A stretch of DNA of 64,000 nucleotides from an uncultured Pelagibacteraceae bacterium (GCA_902555435.1 CACDRL010000005.1:30048-94047), one strand, 5' to 3'. Positions 31,424 to 45,562 are shown, counted from the first letter of the stretch. Notes: generated by a model not told the origin, from the letters alone. Numbers and translations are program-made.

Positions 31424-32556
31424 AAATAATTAAATATTATTCATTTATTTTTTTATCATTTTTTTATTTTATTCCAGCAAACTCGTCTGAAGTAGATATT
31501 TATAAAAAGATAGATTTATTTGGTGAGGTTTTAGAAAAAATAAACAGAGAGTATATTGATGAGATCAACCAATCTGAAAGTATGGACTCTGCTATTAATG
31601 GTTTACTTCAATCTTTAGACCCTTATTCTTCTTATATGTCTCCTGAAATTTTGGAGGAGATGCAAACAGAAACTAGCGGTGAATTTGGTGGCCTTGGAAT
31701 TGAGGTAAGTATGGAAGCAGGAGTTGTTAAAGTTATTTCACCTATTGACGACACACCAGCGTCAAAAGCTGGATTAAAAGCTGGTGATTACATTGTGAAA
31801 ATTAATGATACACAAGTTCAAGGGAAATCTCTGAGTGAAGCTGTTGATTTAATGCGAGGCCCAGTAGGTTCAAGTATAGAATTAACAGTTAGACGTAGAG
31901 GAGAAAAAAAGGCATTAACATTTAATATCACTAGAGAAATAATTGAAATTCAATCAGTTAAGTCAGAGTTATTAGAAGAAAATATTGGCTATATTAGATT
32001 AACTTCATTTAATGAAAACAGTAGTGATCAAATAGAAAAACAAATAAAGAAATTAAAAAAAAATAAAAATCTTAATTCGTTTATTTTGGATTTAAGAAAT
32101 AATCCAGGTGGATTGCTAAACCAGGCAATAAGAATATCTGATTTCTTTTTAGAAAATGGTGAAATTGTCTCCACTAAAAGTAGAAAAAAATCTGATAATA
32201 GAAAATGGTTTGCAAAAAAAGGAGACATAACTGACGGAAAAACATTATTAGTATTGATAAATTATGGATCAGCTTCAGCATCAGAAATTGTTGCAGGAGC
32301 TTTAAAAGACCACAAAAGAGCAATTGTTGTAGGTGAAAACAGTTATGGAAAAGGTTCAGTTCAATCTATTATTCCTCTCAAAAATAGAGGCGCAATACGT
32401 TTAACTGTTGCGAAATATTATCTTCCATCTGGAAAATCTATATCTGAGGTTGGTGTACGTCCAGATATAGAAGTGAATGAAGAAGGTGATAACTTTAAAA
32501 TAAGAACCGAAACAGATAATCAGCTAAATTACGCAATTAAATTACTTAACGGATAA
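31420..32556 (+). CDS. ctpA: C-terminal processing peptidase (S41), PDZ-containing
   Basis: Signal peptide; LDPYSSYMSPE; PDZ; GSASASEIVAGALKDHKRA and GENSYGKGSVQ catalytic motifs. Confidence 0.93.
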   Translation: MKIIKYYSFIFLSFFYFIPANSSEVDIYKKIDLFGEVLEKINREYIDEINQSESMDSAINGLLQSLDPYSSYMSPEILEEMQTETSGEFGGLGIEVSMEAGVVKVISPIDDTPASKAGLKAGDYIVKINDTQVQGKSLSEAVDLMRGPVGSSIELTVRRRGEKKALTFNITREIIEIQSVKSELLEENIGYIRLTSFNENSSDQIEKQIKKLKKNKNLNSFILDLRNNPGGLLNQAIRISDFFLENGEIVSTKSRKKSDNRKWFAKKGDITDGKTLLVLINYGSASASEIVAGALKDHKRAIVVGENSYGKGSVQSIIPLKNRGAIRLTVAKYYLPSGKSISEVGVRPDIEVNEEGDNFKIRTETDNQLNYAIKLLNG

Positions 32557-32557
32557 A

Positions 32558-33034
32558 ATGAAAAAAGATTTAAGTAATCTTCCACTTAGAAGTGGTGTTG
32601 GAATTGTTGTATTAAATAAAGAGAACAAAGTATTTGTTGCCAAAAGAATAGATAACCCCAAAAATTTTTGGCAAATGCCCCAAGGCGGTGTAGATGAAGG
32701 TGAGGATTTTTTAAAAGCTGCTTACAGAGAACTTGAAGAAGAAACCAGTATTAAAAATGTTAAATTAATAAAAGAGTTAGATGGGACTATAACGTATGAA
32801 CTTCCAGATAGATTACTTGGTTTGATCTGGAAAGGAAAGTACAGAGGTCAAAAGCAAAAATGGTTTTTAATGAGATTTGTTGGAATGGATAATGAAATAA
32901 ACATCAAAACCAAACATCCTGAATTTTTAGAATGGAAATGGGTAGACCTAGATAAAATTACAGACTTGGTAGTTGATTTCAAACTACACGTGTACGAAGA
33001 AGTTAAGGATAAAGTAAAAAAAATTCTTAATTAA
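32558..33034 (+). CDS. rppH: RNA pyrophosphohydrolase (Nudix)
   Basis: LRSGVGIVVLNKENKVFVAKR, WQMPQGGVDEGEDFLKAAYRELEEETSI. Confidence 0.92.
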   Translation: MKKDLSNLPLRSGVGIVVLNKENKVFVAKRIDNPKNFWQMPQGGVDEGEDFLKAAYRELEEETSIKNVKLIKELDGTITYELPDRLLGLIWKGKYRGQKQKWFLMRFVGMDNEINIKTKHPEFLEWKWVDLDKITDLVVDFKLHVYEEVKDKVKKILN

Positions 33035-33418
33035 GAGTTTTTAAAACTTCAATTTTTTGATCTACTAAATATTTAGTTTGATCATTTATATCTGATTTTC
33101 CTGCCTCTTCTTCAGCTTTTTTCAGTAAATCCTGTTGAACAGATTTATCCATATCAGATAAATTATAAATTGAGCTAGTTAAAATAGACAAATTATTATT
33201 TTTAAACTCTACTATACCATCCTCAACATAATAATTTTCATCACCAGATTTCGAGCTTACTTTGATGATACCTGGTTTTAAAAATGAGATAATTGAAATG
33301 TGATCTTTTAATATCCCCATTTCTCCCTCAAAAGCAGGTACTACTACCTCTGACACATCTTCTTTCACTAAAAAAGATTTTTCAGGATTTACTATCTCAA
33401 TTTTAAACTCTTCACTCA

Positions 33419-33419
<1 letters not shown>
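33027..33419 (-). CDS. atpC: ATP synthase F1 epsilon subunit
   Basis: FKIEIVNPEKSF, VVVPAFEGEMGILKDH; last gene of the atpHAGDC cluster. Confidence 0.94.
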
Positions 33420-35712
<2,293 letters not shown>

Positions 35713-35718
35713 ATCAAA

Positions 35719-37254
35719 TTAAGATTTAAGAGTTTCCTTTAATTGAGTAATCAGTTCAACTAATAACTTTTCTTTATCTTCTTCAAGTTTTCCTGAACTT
35801 TGTATCGACTCAATAATCTCAGGTTTTTCTGACTTACATTTATCTATGATTTTACTTTCAAAACCTGCAACATCTTTTAAATCTATATCATCAAGATATC
35901 CTTTAACGCCACAGAAAACCGAAATTACTTGTTCAGCAACTGTCATTGGAGAATATTGCTTTTGTTTTAGAAGCTCGGTTAATTTTGATCCTCTATTCAA
36001 TAGCTGTTGAGTAGACGCATCTAAATCCGATCCAAATTGAGCAAATGCTGCCATTTCTCTATATTGAGCAAGCTCAAGTTTCATAGATCCTGAAACTTTT
36101 TTCATCGCTTTAGTTTGCGCAGATGAACCTACCCTTGAAACTGACAAACCAACGTTAATTGCAGGTCTTATTCCTTGGTTGAATAGTTCAGTTTCTAGGA
36201 AAATCTGACCATCTGTAATTGAAATTACGTTTGTTGGAATAAACGCAGATACGTCTCCACCTTGAGTTTCAATAATTGGAAGTGCTGTTAGAGATCCTCC
36301 ACCATGTTCATCACTCAATTTTGCAGCTCTTTCTAATAATCTACTATGTAAATAGAATACATCTCCTGGATAAGCCTCACGTCCTGGAGGTCTTCTAAGT
36401 AAAAGAGACATTTGTCTATAAGCTACTGCTTGTTTTGATAAATCATCATAGATAATTAACGCGTGCATTCCATTATCTCTAAAATATTCACCCATAGCAC
36501 AACCAGTATATGGAGCTAAAAACTGAAGTGGTGCTGAGTCAGATGCTGTTGCCGCAACAATCGTTGTATATTCCATTGCACCAGCTTCTTCTAAAGTTTT
36601 TTGAATTTGTCTAACAGTTGATCTCTTCTGACCTACAGCAACATAAATACAATATAATTTTTGTTTTTCGTCACCTGATTCATTAATCTTTTTTTGGTTT
36701 ATGATCGCGTCAACTGCAACAGCAGTTTTTCCTGTTTGTCTATCACCAATAATTAATTCCCTTTGTCCTCTTCCGATTGGAACCAAACTATCAATTGATT
36801 TTAACCCTGTTTGCATTGGTTCATTAACTGATTGTCTAGGGATAATTCCAGGAGCCTTAACCTCTACTCTGCTCTTTTGTACACTTTTATCTAATGCACC
36901 TTTACCATCAATTGGATTTCCCAAACCATCAACTACTCTACCTAGAAGTTCTTTTCCTACTGGTGTATCAACAATATTTCCTGTTCTTTTTACAACATCG
37001 CCCTCTTTAATATTTCTATCATCACCAAAAATTACAACACCAACATTTTCGCTCTCTAAGTTTAAGGCCATACCTTTAGAGCCATCAGAAAATTCAACCA
37101 TTTCTCCAGCCTCAACATTGTCAAGGCCATAAATTCTAGCGATACCGTCTCCAACTGATAAAACTTGACCTACCTCAGTAACCTCCGCTTTATCTCCAAA
37201 ATTTTTGATTTGTTCTTTTAATATCTTTGTAACTTCTGAAGGATTTATTTCCAT
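35719..37254 (-). CDS. atpA: ATP synthase F1 alpha subunit
   Basis: [34 protein letters not shown]. Confidence 0.98.
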   Translation of the reverse strand: MEINPSEVTKILKEQIKNFGDKAEVTEVGQVLSVGDGIARIYGLDNVEAGEMVEFSDGSKGMALNLESENVGVVIFGDDRNIKEGDVVKRTGNIVDTPVGKELLGRVVDGLGNPIDGKGALDKSVQKSRVEVKAPGIIPRQSVNEPMQTGLKSIDSLVPIGRGQRELIIGDRQTGKTAVAVDAIINQKKINESGDEKQKLYCIYVAVGQKRSTVRQIQKTLEEAGAMEYTTIVAATASDSAPLQFLAPYTGCAMGEYFRDNGMHALIIYDDLSKQAVAYRQMSLLLRRPPGREAYPGDVFYLHSRLLERAAKLSDEHGGGSLTALPIIETQGGDVSAFIPTNVISITDGQIFLETELFNQGIRPAINVGLSVSRVGSSAQTKAMKKVSGSMKLELAQYREMAAFAQFGSDLDASTQQLLNRGSKLTELLKQKQYSPMTVAEQVISVFCGVKGYLDDIDLKDVAGFESKIIDKCKSEKPEIIESIQSSGKLEEDKEKLLVELITQLKETLKS

Positions 37255-37812
37255 TTATGCCTCTATCATTCTATTTTCGATTTGTTGTAATTTGCTTTTA
37301 ATTGAGGTGTCAACCATAGTACTCCCTACCTGTACTACGAGACCTCCTATTAAACTTTCATCATGCTTGTAGTTTAATTTTATTTTTGAACTAAAATTTT
37401 TAGTTAATTCCTCTGTAATTTGCGTAATTTCTTCATTAGATAACTCTTTAGCAGACTTTAATTCTGCTTTTAACTCACCTCTTTTTTCTGAACAAATTTC
37501 AATAAAACTTTTAAGAATTCTTTCTACAAAAAAGAACCTTCTTTTTTGAATTAAAAAACTTAAGAAGTTTTTTAACAATTGATCAAATTTATAATTTTCT
37601 GAGATTATATTAACTATTTTTATTAAATCATCTTGGCTATTAGTTGGATCTTTTATTAAATTTGAAAAATCTTGACTTTGATCTAATAATTTTAGAATTG
37701 AAAGTGATTGCTCTTCTATTTGAGACGTAACACTATTCTCAGTAGATAATTCATAAAGCGCAAGAGAATATCTTTCTGCTGAAGTAATTGAAAATCCTGT
37801 GTCTTTGCTCAA
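37255..37812 (-). CDS. atpH: ATP synthase F1 delta subunit
   Basis: 185 aa OSCP/delta-like (ERYSLALYELS..., ...LIGGLVVQVGSTMVDTSIKSKLQQIENRM), first of the F1 cluster. Confidence 0.92.
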   Translation of the reverse strand: MSKDTGFSITSAERYSLALYELSTENSVTSQIEEQSLSILKLLDQSQDFSNLIKDPTNSQDDLIKIVNIISENYKFDQLLKNFLSFLIQKRRFFFVERILKSFIEICSEKRGELKAELKSAKELSNEEITQITEELTKNFSSKIKLNYKHDESLIGGLVVQVGSTMVDTSIKSKLQQIENRMIEA

Positions 37813-37899
37813 CTCGATACCTCTAAAATGTTGAAGATTATTTTAAAATCACGCTCTAATTAGCATATGACCTTTACGTCTTCAAGTGACTGATTGACG

Positions 37900-37916
37900 A
37901 AAAAGTCCTCTTTTTT
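37900..37916 (-). terminator. Weak hairpin/U-tract downstream of priA
   Basis: AAAAAG-AGGA-CTTTTT stem read on the minus strand, between the priA stop (37921) and atpH start (37812). Confidence 0.3.
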
Positions 37917-37920
37917 AGGC

Positions 37921-39876
37921 CTAATTGAAGTTAATTGGATCAACATCAACTGAAAGTTTTATTCCTTTAGAAAATTTGTATTTTGGAACTGATTTTGCAA
38001 TGGCATTTTGTAGCTTCATAGATTTTGAGCCTCTAATTAAAAATCTCACCCTAAATTTTCTTTTCAATCTAAAAATAGGAGCATCCACTGGACCCAGTAT
38101 GTTTCCCTCAATATTATTTTCTAAATAATTTTTAAAGTCATAAGCCTCTTTTTCTAATTTTTTTTGATTTTCACCAGTCATGATCAGGGAAATAAATCTT
38201 TGATAAGGTGGAAGTTTATTTTTTTTTCTAATTTCTAATTCTCTTTTTAAAAATATATCAGGATTTTTATTTGTAATTTCTAAAATCATATTCTTATTAT
38301 TATTATAAGTTTGAAAATAAACTATTGCAGGTTTTCCTGTTCTTCCAGCTCGTCCTGATAACTGATGATACAATTGCAAATTTTTTTCTGCTCCTCTCAA
38401 ATCATTCCCGTTAGCTGATAAATCAATATCAACAACAACAATACAATTTAAACTTGGAAAGTGAAATCCTTTAGAAATTAATTGTGTCCCAACTAATATC
38501 TGACTTTGATTATTTATAATTCTTTCTAATTTATTTAATGAGTCTTTTTTATTCATTGTATCACTTGAAAAAATTTCAACTTCCTTATTGGGAAATTTTT
38601 TTTTAACTTCCTCAGATATCCTCTCTACACCAGGTCCACTAAAGACAAAATTACATTCACCCTCTTTTGAGCAATCTCTTTTTAAATCAGTTTTAAAACC
38701 ACAATAGTGACATAATAAATTATTTTTATTTTTATGATAAACCAGATTGATAGTACAATTTGGACAAGAATAACTTGTTAAACAATTTTTGCACAAGGCA
38801 TGAGGTGAAAAACCTCTTCTATTTAAAAAAAATAAAACCTGATCTTTTCTCTCAAGGTGAAAATTTACTTTTTCAATTATTTTATCTGATAACCACGATT
38901 GTTTTTTGAGTTTGGTCTTATTAAGATCTATAATTTCATAATTTGGTAATGACGCATTTTTATATCTCTCTGTAAGTCTTGATAAAGAATATTTTCCTTT
39001 TTGAATATTTTCAAAAGTTTCAATTGATGGAACAGCGGTAACTAAATTAACTGGTATATTTTCAAATGAAGCTCTAGAGATTGCCATATCTCGTGCATTA
39101 TAAGTTACACCTTCATCTTGTTTAAACGATTGATCGTGTTCTTCATCTACAATTATCATACCTAGATTTTTAAAAGGTAAAAATAATGATGATCTTGCTC
39201 CTATTATTACTTTAACTGCTCCATTTGAAATTCCACTCCAAATTAATTCTTTCTTTTTTTTTGAAACTCCTGAGTGCCACACTGCTGCATTAAAACCAAA
39301 ATATTCATTAAATTTTTTTTCAAATTGACCTGTTAAACCTATCTCAGGTAATAAAATTAAGCCTTGATATCCTTGTTTTATCAGGTTTTTTAAAGCCTCA
39401 AAATATACAAGAGTTTTACCTGATCCTGTTGTTCCTTGTAACACGTGCACTCTAAAATTTTGGTTAGTGCTTACCATTTCTTCATATGCTTTGATTTGAT
39501 CTTTGGTTAATTTTATGGATGTATTTTTGATTTCACTTTTAAAATTATTATAAGAACTTAGCTCCTTATTTTCTATTGCATGACTACTTAATAAAACAAG
39601 CTTTAGAGCCATTCCTTTTGGAATAATATTGTACTCTGAAAACCAGTTTAAAAATTTAACAGTATTTTTTTTTAAAGGAGTCACATCTAACTTTCTTAAA
39701 ACTTTTTTTATTTTAAACGTTTTGTTGCTATTTTTTTCAAATTCATCCCAAACTACACCTGTAATTTTTGATTTACCAAAAGGAACTTCCACGTAGTCTC
39801 CTAATTTGAGATCAATACTACTTTCATAAGTAAATGGATGATCAAAAATATTAGGTAAAAGAATCGGAAATTTCAT
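37921..39876 (-). CDS. priA: Primosomal protein N' (replication restart helicase)
   Basis: LQGTTGSGKTLVYFEAL, VDEEHDQSFKQDEG, zinc-binding CxxC motifs, LSGRAGRTGKPA. Confidence 0.95.
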   Translation of the reverse strand: MKFPILLPNIFDHPFTYESSIDLKLGDYVEVPFGKSKITGVVWDEFEKNSNKTFKIKKVLRKLDVTPLKKNTVKFLNWFSEYNIIPKGMALKLVLLSSHAIENKELSSYNNFKSEIKNTSIKLTKDQIKAYEEMVSTNQNFRVHVLQGTTGSGKTLVYFEALKNLIKQGYQGLILLPEIGLTGQFEKKFNEYFGFNAAVWHSGVSKKKKELIWSGISNGAVKVIIGARSSLFLPFKNLGMIIVDEEHDQSFKQDEGVTYNARDMAISRASFENIPVNLVTAVPSIETFENIQKGKYSLSRLTERYKNASLPNYEIIDLNKTKLKKQSWLSDKIIEKVNFHLERKDQVLFFLNRRGFSPHALCKNCLTSYSCPNCTINLVYHKNKNNLLCHYCGFKTDLKRDCSKEGECNFVFSGPGVERISEEVKKKFPNKEVEIFSSDTMNKKDSLNKLERIINNQSQILVGTQLISKGFHFPSLNCIVVVDIDLSANGNDLRGAEKNLQLYHQLSGRAGRTGKPAIVYFQTYNNNKNMILEITNKNPDIFLKRELEIRKKNKLPPYQRFISLIMTGENQKKLEKEAYDFKNYLENNIEGNILGPVDAPIFRLKRKFRVRFLIRGSKSMKLQNAIAKSVPKYKFSKGIKLSVDVDPINFN

Positions 39877-39898
39877 ATTTTTATAATATGAAAAAAAA

Positions 39899-41299
39899 TT
39901 AAGAGTGTATTGCTCTTTTATCTACTGATAATGCAGCTTCTTTAACTGCTTCTGAAAATGTTGGGTGCGCATGACATGTTCTTGCTATATCTTCTGAGCT
40001 TGCACCAAATTCCATAGCTACACCTATTTCAGCGATTAACTCTCCTGCATGAGGACCAATAATATGAGCTCCTAATACTTTGTCTGTTTGCTCATCTGCT
40101 AATATTTTTACAAATCCCTCAGCATCATCAATTGCTTTAGCTCTCGAATTTGCCATAAATGAAAATTTACCAACTTTATACTTTTTATTAAGTTCTTTTA
40201 ATTGCTCTTCTGTTTTTCCTATAGATGCAACTTCTGGAGTAGTATACACAACACCAGGAATTGTATCATAATTAACATGTCCAGATTGTCCTGCAATATT
40301 TTCAGCAACAGCAATCCCTTCATCTTCAGCTTTATGAGCAAGCATTGGTCCTACTATTACATCGCCAATAGCAAAAATATTTTCGACATTTGTTTTAAAA
40401 GTTTTATCAGTTTTTATTCTTTTTCTTTCATCTAAATCAATTCCTACTGCATCTAAATTTAATCCATCTGTATTTGGCTTTCTTCCAACAGAAATTAACA
40501 CTACATCACATTCAAAATTGTTTTTATTGCCATCTTTATCTACTGTTGAAACAACTGCTCCGTTTTTATTTTTCTGAATTGTTTCAACTTTGTTTTGCAT
40601 ATTAAATTTAATACCTTGTTTTTTTAAAATTTTCATAAACTCAGAAGAAATTTCTTTATCCATTCCAGGTGTAATATGATCTAAGAATTCTACGACCTGA
40701 ACTTCTGAACCTAATCTTGACCAAACTGAACCCATCTCTAAACCAATGTATCCACCTCCAACTACAACCATTTTATTTGGTACTTTCTCTAATTTTAAAG
40801 CCCCTGTTGAGGAAACTATTACTTTTTCATCAATATCAATTCCAGGTAATGAAACTGGCACAGATCCGGTTGCTATAACTGTTTTTTCTGACTCAATAAT
40901 TGTCTCATTATTCTTGTCATCTTTAATTGAGATTTGATTTTTTGATTTAAAACTTCCGTGACCTCTAAAATAAGTAACTTTGTTTTTTTTTAAAAGAAAT
41001 TCAACACCTTTAGTCAATATTGTTACAGCTTTATCTTTACTTTTCATCATCTTTTCAAGGTTAAGTTTCACCTCACCTATCTCGATACCCTTATTGGACA
41101 GATTTTTTACTTTATGAAATTCTTCAGAAAGATTTAATAAACTTTTTGAGGGTATACAGCCAACATTTAAGCAAGTTCCTCCTAATGAACCTCTCGATTC
41201 TATACAAGCTGTTTTTAAACCTAATTGTGCAAGCCTAATTGCACAAACATAACCACCGGGCCCTCCTCCAATAACTACAGCTTGAAATTTTTCTGACAT
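39899..41299 (-). CDS. lpdA: Dihydrolipoyl dehydrogenase (E3)
   Basis: GGGPGGYVCAIRLAQLG, GGTCLNVGCIPSKSLL, CHAHPTFSEAVKEAAL. Confidence 0.96.
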   Translation of the reverse strand: MSEKFQAVVIGGGPGGYVCAIRLAQLGLKTACIESRGSLGGTCLNVGCIPSKSLLNLSEEFHKVKNLSNKGIEIGEVKLNLEKMMKSKDKAVTILTKGVEFLLKKNKVTYFRGHGSFKSKNQISIKDDKNNETIIESEKTVIATGSVPVSLPGIDIDEKVIVSSTGALKLEKVPNKMVVVGGGYIGLEMGSVWSRLGSEVQVVEFLDHITPGMDKEISSEFMKILKKQGIKFNMQNKVETIQKNKNGAVVSTVDKDGNKNNFECDVVLISVGRKPNTDGLNLDAVGIDLDERKRIKTDKTFKTNVENIFAIGDVIVGPMLAHKAEDEGIAVAENIAGQSGHVNYDTIPGVVYTTPEVASIGKTEEQLKELNKKYKVGKFSFMANSRAKAIDDAEGFVKILADEQTDKVLGAHIIGPHAGELIAEIGVAMEFGASSEDIARTCHAHPTFSEAVKEAALSVDKRAIHS

Positions 41300-42601
41300 T
41301 TAAATATCCAAAAATAATCTTCTAGGATCTTCTAGATTTTCCTTAATCATTTTTAAGAAAGAAACAGATTCTTTGCCATCAATAATTCTGTGATCATAAG
41401 AAAGCGCTAAATACATAATAGGTCTTATTTTTATATCACCATTTACTACCACTGGTCGCTCTACAATGTTATGCATACCTAGAACACCTGATTGAGGTAA
41501 GTTTAGAATTGGTGTTGATAACATTGAACCGTATACTCCACCATTACTGATGGTAAATGTTCCTCCTTGTAGATCTTCAATTGTTAATTTTCCATCTCTT
41601 GCTTTTTCAGAAATATCTTTAATATTTTTTTCAATATCTGCAAATGAAAGCTCGTCTGCATTTCTCAAAACTGGAACAACCAAACCTTTCTCTGTACCTA
41701 CAGCAAAACTTATATTGTAATAGTTTTTGTATATAATTTCGTCAGCATCAATTTCAGCATTTACTGCAGGGAAATGTTTTAAGGCTACCACACATGCTTT
41801 AACAAAGAATGACATGAAGCCTAATTTAATTCCATATCTACTTTGAAAGTCTTGTTGGTTTTCTTTTCTCATTTCCATGATATTAGTCATGTCAACTTCA
41901 TTAAAAGTTGTAAGTAGTGCTGCATTTTCTTGAGCTTGTTTTAATCTTTTAGCAATTGTCTGTCTTAGTCTGGTCATTTTAATTCGCTCTTCTTGACCAT
42001 ATTGAATTTTTCTCTCTGATGGTTTTGGATTTGCACCCATTAAACTTATAAGGTCTCCTTTTAAAACTTGACCATTTTTTCCTGAACCTTGAACTGAACC
42101 AATATCAATATTGTTTTCCGTTACAATTTTTCTGACAGCAGGAGACAAAGTATCGTTTCTATTCTCTATAATTGGTGCCGAGTCTTGAGTCACTTCCTCA
42201 GTTAAAATTAAAGGCTTAGGTTTTTTAGTTTCTTGTTTTTGTTCCTCAAAAATTTGTGGTTCTTTTTTATTTGTATCTAATTGAATGACATTGTTTTCAG
42301 TAGGAGTTTCTTTAACTTGTTTAGGCTCTTCTTTCTTTTCAGTTGGTATCACTTTAGCTGAACCGTTTTCAGACACTGAGCCCAATAAAGCTCCAACTTC
42401 CACTGTTGAGCCGTCTTGTGAATTAATTTCTGTTAAAACACCAGTTATTGGTGATGGAACCTCTAAATTAACTTTATCAGTTTCAAGCTCCACAATTGGT
42501 TCATCAGCTTCAACTGCATCTCCAGTTTTTTTTAACCATTTTGCAACTGTTGCTTCTGTAATACTTTCACCAAGTACTGGAACTACTATTTTTTCACTCA
42601 T
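41300..42601 (-). CDS. sucB: 2-oxoglutarate dehydrogenase E2 (dihydrolipoyl succinyltransferase)
   Basis: Lipoyl domain ([14 protein letters not shown]), [32 protein letters not shown]. Confidence 0.96.
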   Translation of the reverse strand: MSEKIVVPVLGESITEATVAKWLKKTGDAVEADEPIVELETDKVNLEVPSPITGVLTEINSQDGSTVEVGALLGSVSENGSAKVIPTEKKEEPKQVKETPTENNVIQLDTNKKEPQIFEEQKQETKKPKPLILTEEVTQDSAPIIENRNDTLSPAVRKIVTENNIDIGSVQGSGKNGQVLKGDLISLMGANPKPSERKIQYGQEERIKMTRLRQTIAKRLKQAQENAALLTTFNEVDMTNIMEMRKENQQDFQSRYGIKLGFMSFFVKACVVALKHFPAVNAEIDADEIIYKNYYNISFAVGTEKGLVVPVLRNADELSFADIEKNIKDISEKARDGKLTIEDLQGGTFTISNGGVYGSMLSTPILNLPQSGVLGMHNIVERPVVVNGDIKIRPIMYLALSYDHRIIDGKESVSFLKMIKENLEDPRRLFLDI

Positions 42602-42607
42602 TATAAT

Positions 42608-45526
42608 TTAACCAAACACCTTATTAATTATTTCTTGTTGCTGAGAATTATGCCTCTTTGCATATCCAGTTGCTGGAGTTGCATCAGGGCTTCTTCCTAT
42701 ATAAGAAATTTCATTATATTTAGCCTTTATAGTATCTAATGTCCATTGAATATAATCTCTCACTGAAAACCATGCTCCCATATTCTTAGGTTCTTCTTGG
42801 CACCAAAAGAATTCAGCATTTTTGGAATAAGGTTTAAGTTCATTTACCAAAGCCTTTGCTGGAAAAGGATAAAGTTGTTCTATTCTAAACAAGATTACAT
42901 CATCTCTTTTTAATTTTTCTCTAGCATCAAGTAAATCAAAGTAAACTTTACCCGAACACAAGATAACTTTTTTAATCTCAGAACTTTCTTTAAGTTTAAT
43001 AAATCCATTTGATTTTGGATCAATTGCATGGTCCCACAAAACTCTGTGGAAAGTATTTTGTTTATTAAAATCCTCTAAGTTTGAAACACAGTATTTATTT
43101 CTGAGTAATGATTTTGGTGTCATTATAATTAGTGGTTTTCTAAAATCTCTATGCATTTGACGTCTTAATGCATGATAATAATTGGCTGGAGTTGTGCAAT
43201 TCATTACTTGCATATTATCATTTGAACATAACTGTAAAAATCTTTCCAATCTAGCAGATGAATGTTCGGGACCTTGACCTTCGTATCCATGAGGTAACAA
43301 CATTACAATTCCTGAAGCTCTGTTCCACTTTCTTTCACCTGATGCTATGAACTGGTCAATCACAACTTGAGCTCCATTTGCAAAATCTCCAAATTGAGCT
43401 TCCCAGATAGTAAGAGTATTTGGTTCAACTAAACTATACCCATATTCAAATCCCAAAACAGCGAGTTCAGACAAAAAACTATCAACAACTTCAAATTGTT
43501 TTTGATCTTTTGAAATATTGTTTAAAGGAATATATCTAGAGTTATCAACTTGATTTCTTAATACCGAATGTCTTTGACTAAAAGTTCCTCTTCCAGAATC
43601 TTGTCCAACCAATCTAACCGGATAACCCTCAACTAATAAAGAACCAAAAGCAAGTGCTTCAGCTGATGACCAATCAATTCCTGTTCCCTTTTCAACAGAT
43701 TCTTTTCTTGCATTAAGTATTTTAGAAATAGTTTTATGAATATTTTTTTCAACTGGTACAGAATTAATCTTTTCTGAAATTAATTTTAACTTATCTTCAT
43801 CAAAACCTGAAACTCCTCTTTTATCTTTACCTTTCTCAGGTTTGTATCTAGACCATGTTCCCTCAAACCATTCTATTTTGGGATTATAATCTTTTGCACT
43901 TTTATACTGATCATCCAATAAATCCTTAAATGACTTAACATTTTGATCTAGTAATTCCTTGGTAATCGTATTTTCACTAACTAGTTTACTTCCATAAATC
44001 TTATAAACACTTGGGTGAGCTTTAATCTTCTGATACATCAATGGCTGAGTAAATGATGGCTCATCTCCCTCATTATGGCCAAATCTTCTATAACAAATTA
44101 AGTCAACTACAACATCTCTGTTAAACTTTAATCTGAACTCTGTAGCAATTCTAGTCGCGTAAACAACTGCTTCTGGGTCATCTCCATTAACATGTAAAAT
44201 TGGTGCTTCAACCATTTTAGCAACATCAGATGGATAAGGTGATGATCTTGCAAACCGTGGGCTTGTAGTAAAACCAATTTGATTATTTACAATTATATGA
44301 ATAGTTCCACCAGTGTTATGTCCTGGCAGACCTGACATAGCAAAACATTCAGCTACCACACCCTGTCCAGCAAATGCTGCATCACCATGAATTAATATTG
44401 GGATAACTTTGTTTCTCTCTTTATCTTTATGAAAAAATTGTTTTGCTCTAGTTTGCCCTAAAACAACAGGGTTTACTGCTTCAAGGTGAGATGGATTATC
44501 TGTCAAACTAACATGAACAGAATTTCCATCAAACTGTCTGTCAGAAGATGCACCAAGATGATATTTTACATCACCAGCACTATCCTCGGTTTCGTCACTA
44601 AATTCTCCAGCAAATTCATTAAATATTCTTTTATAAGATTTTTGTAATACATTTGCTAAAACATTTAGTCTACCTCTATGAGACATTCCAATTTTAACTT
44701 CTTTTATTTTTTGTTGACCACCAATTTTAATTATTTGCTCTAGGGCAGGTATTAAACTTTCTCCACCATCTAACCCAAATCTTTTTGTGCCAACATATTT
44801 GGTTGCTAAAAATTTTTCAAAACCTTCTGCTTGAACCAATTTATTTAATATCGCTTCTTTTCCATTTTTGGTAAACTGAAGAGCTTTGTCATCTTGTTCA
44901 ATTCTATCTCTAAACCATTTTCTTTCATCAGGATTAGAAATATGCATAAACTCATAACCTATTTTTCCACAATAGGTTTTTTTCATAAATTTTAAAATTT
45001 CTCTAATATTGGCATACTTTTTATTAATCACTCCATTTAAGAAAATTTTTCTTTCATAATTTTCTTTTTTAAAACCATAAAACTCTGGATGAAGTTCATC
45101 TAAATATTCTGATTCTCTCATTCCTAAAGGATCAAGTTCAGCTAACAAATGTCCTCTTAATCTATAAGCTCTGATTAAAGCAACAGCACTAATTGAATCT
45201 TTGTTAGAATCTGCAAGTAATTGGAAATTGAACTTTTCAGAGGTATCTATTTTTTCGTTATTTAGGCTATTATTTTCATCTTCATCTATTTTTTTTTGAA
45301 GCTCATCAATATTTACTTTGATTTTTTCTGGTCCCCATGATGGTCCATTTATTTCATTGGCAATTACTTTTATCTCATCACCAATTCCTTCAAAATAATT
45401 TAACCAACTTTCAGGAAGATCTTTATCTTTGTTGATAAATTTTAAATACATTTGCTCAATAAATGCACTATTTGATTTATGTAAAAATGAGTTTTTTTCG
45501 AAATCGAAATTTTTTGATGATGACAT
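42608..45526 (-). CDS. sucA: 2-oxoglutarate dehydrogenase E1
   Basis: 972 aa; GMSHRGRLNVLANVL, HGDAAFAGQGVVAE, LPHGYEGQGPEHSSARLERFLQL. Confidence 0.97.
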   Translation of the reverse strand: MSSSKNFDFEKNSFLHKSNSAFIEQMYLKFINKDKDLPESWLNYFEGIGDEIKVIANEINGPSWGPEKIKVNIDELQKKIDEDENNSLNNEKIDTSEKFNFQLLADSNKDSISAVALIRAYRLRGHLLAELDPLGMRESEYLDELHPEFYGFKKENYERKIFLNGVINKKYANIREILKFMKKTYCGKIGYEFMHISNPDERKWFRDRIEQDDKALQFTKNGKEAILNKLVQAEGFEKFLATKYVGTKRFGLDGGESLIPALEQIIKIGGQQKIKEVKIGMSHRGRLNVLANVLQKSYKRIFNEFAGEFSDETEDSAGDVKYHLGASSDRQFDGNSVHVSLTDNPSHLEAVNPVVLGQTRAKQFFHKDKERNKVIPILIHGDAAFAGQGVVAECFAMSGLPGHNTGGTIHIIVNNQIGFTTSPRFARSSPYPSDVAKMVEAPILHVNGDDPEAVVYATRIATEFRLKFNRDVVVDLICYRRFGHNEGDEPSFTQPLMYQKIKAHPSVYKIYGSKLVSENTITKELLDQNVKSFKDLLDDQYKSAKDYNPKIEWFEGTWSRYKPEKGKDKRGVSGFDEDKLKLISEKINSVPVEKNIHKTISKILNARKESVEKGTGIDWSSAEALAFGSLLVEGYPVRLVGQDSGRGTFSQRHSVLRNQVDNSRYIPLNNISKDQKQFEVVDSFLSELAVLGFEYGYSLVEPNTLTIWEAQFGDFANGAQVVIDQFIASGERKWNRASGIVMLLPHGYEGQGPEHSSARLERFLQLCSNDNMQVMNCTTPANYYHALRRQMHRDFRKPLIIMTPKSLLRNKYCVSNLEDFNKQNTFHRVLWDHAIDPKSNGFIKLKESSEIKKVILCSGKVYFDLLDAREKLKRDDVILFRIEQLYPFPAKALVNELKPYSKNAEFFWCQEEPKNMGAWFSVRDYIQWTLDTIKAKYNEISYIGRSPDATPATGYAKRHNSQQQEIINKVFG

Positions 45527-45562
45527 CTTTATTATTTAATATATCCCTCTAAAAAATATTTT

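Noticed and set aside
36701-37132. 143-aa plus-strand ORF antisense to atpA
   Set aside because: Shadow ORF of a highly conserved gene; low-complexity Ser/Pro/Leu content and no recognizable domain.
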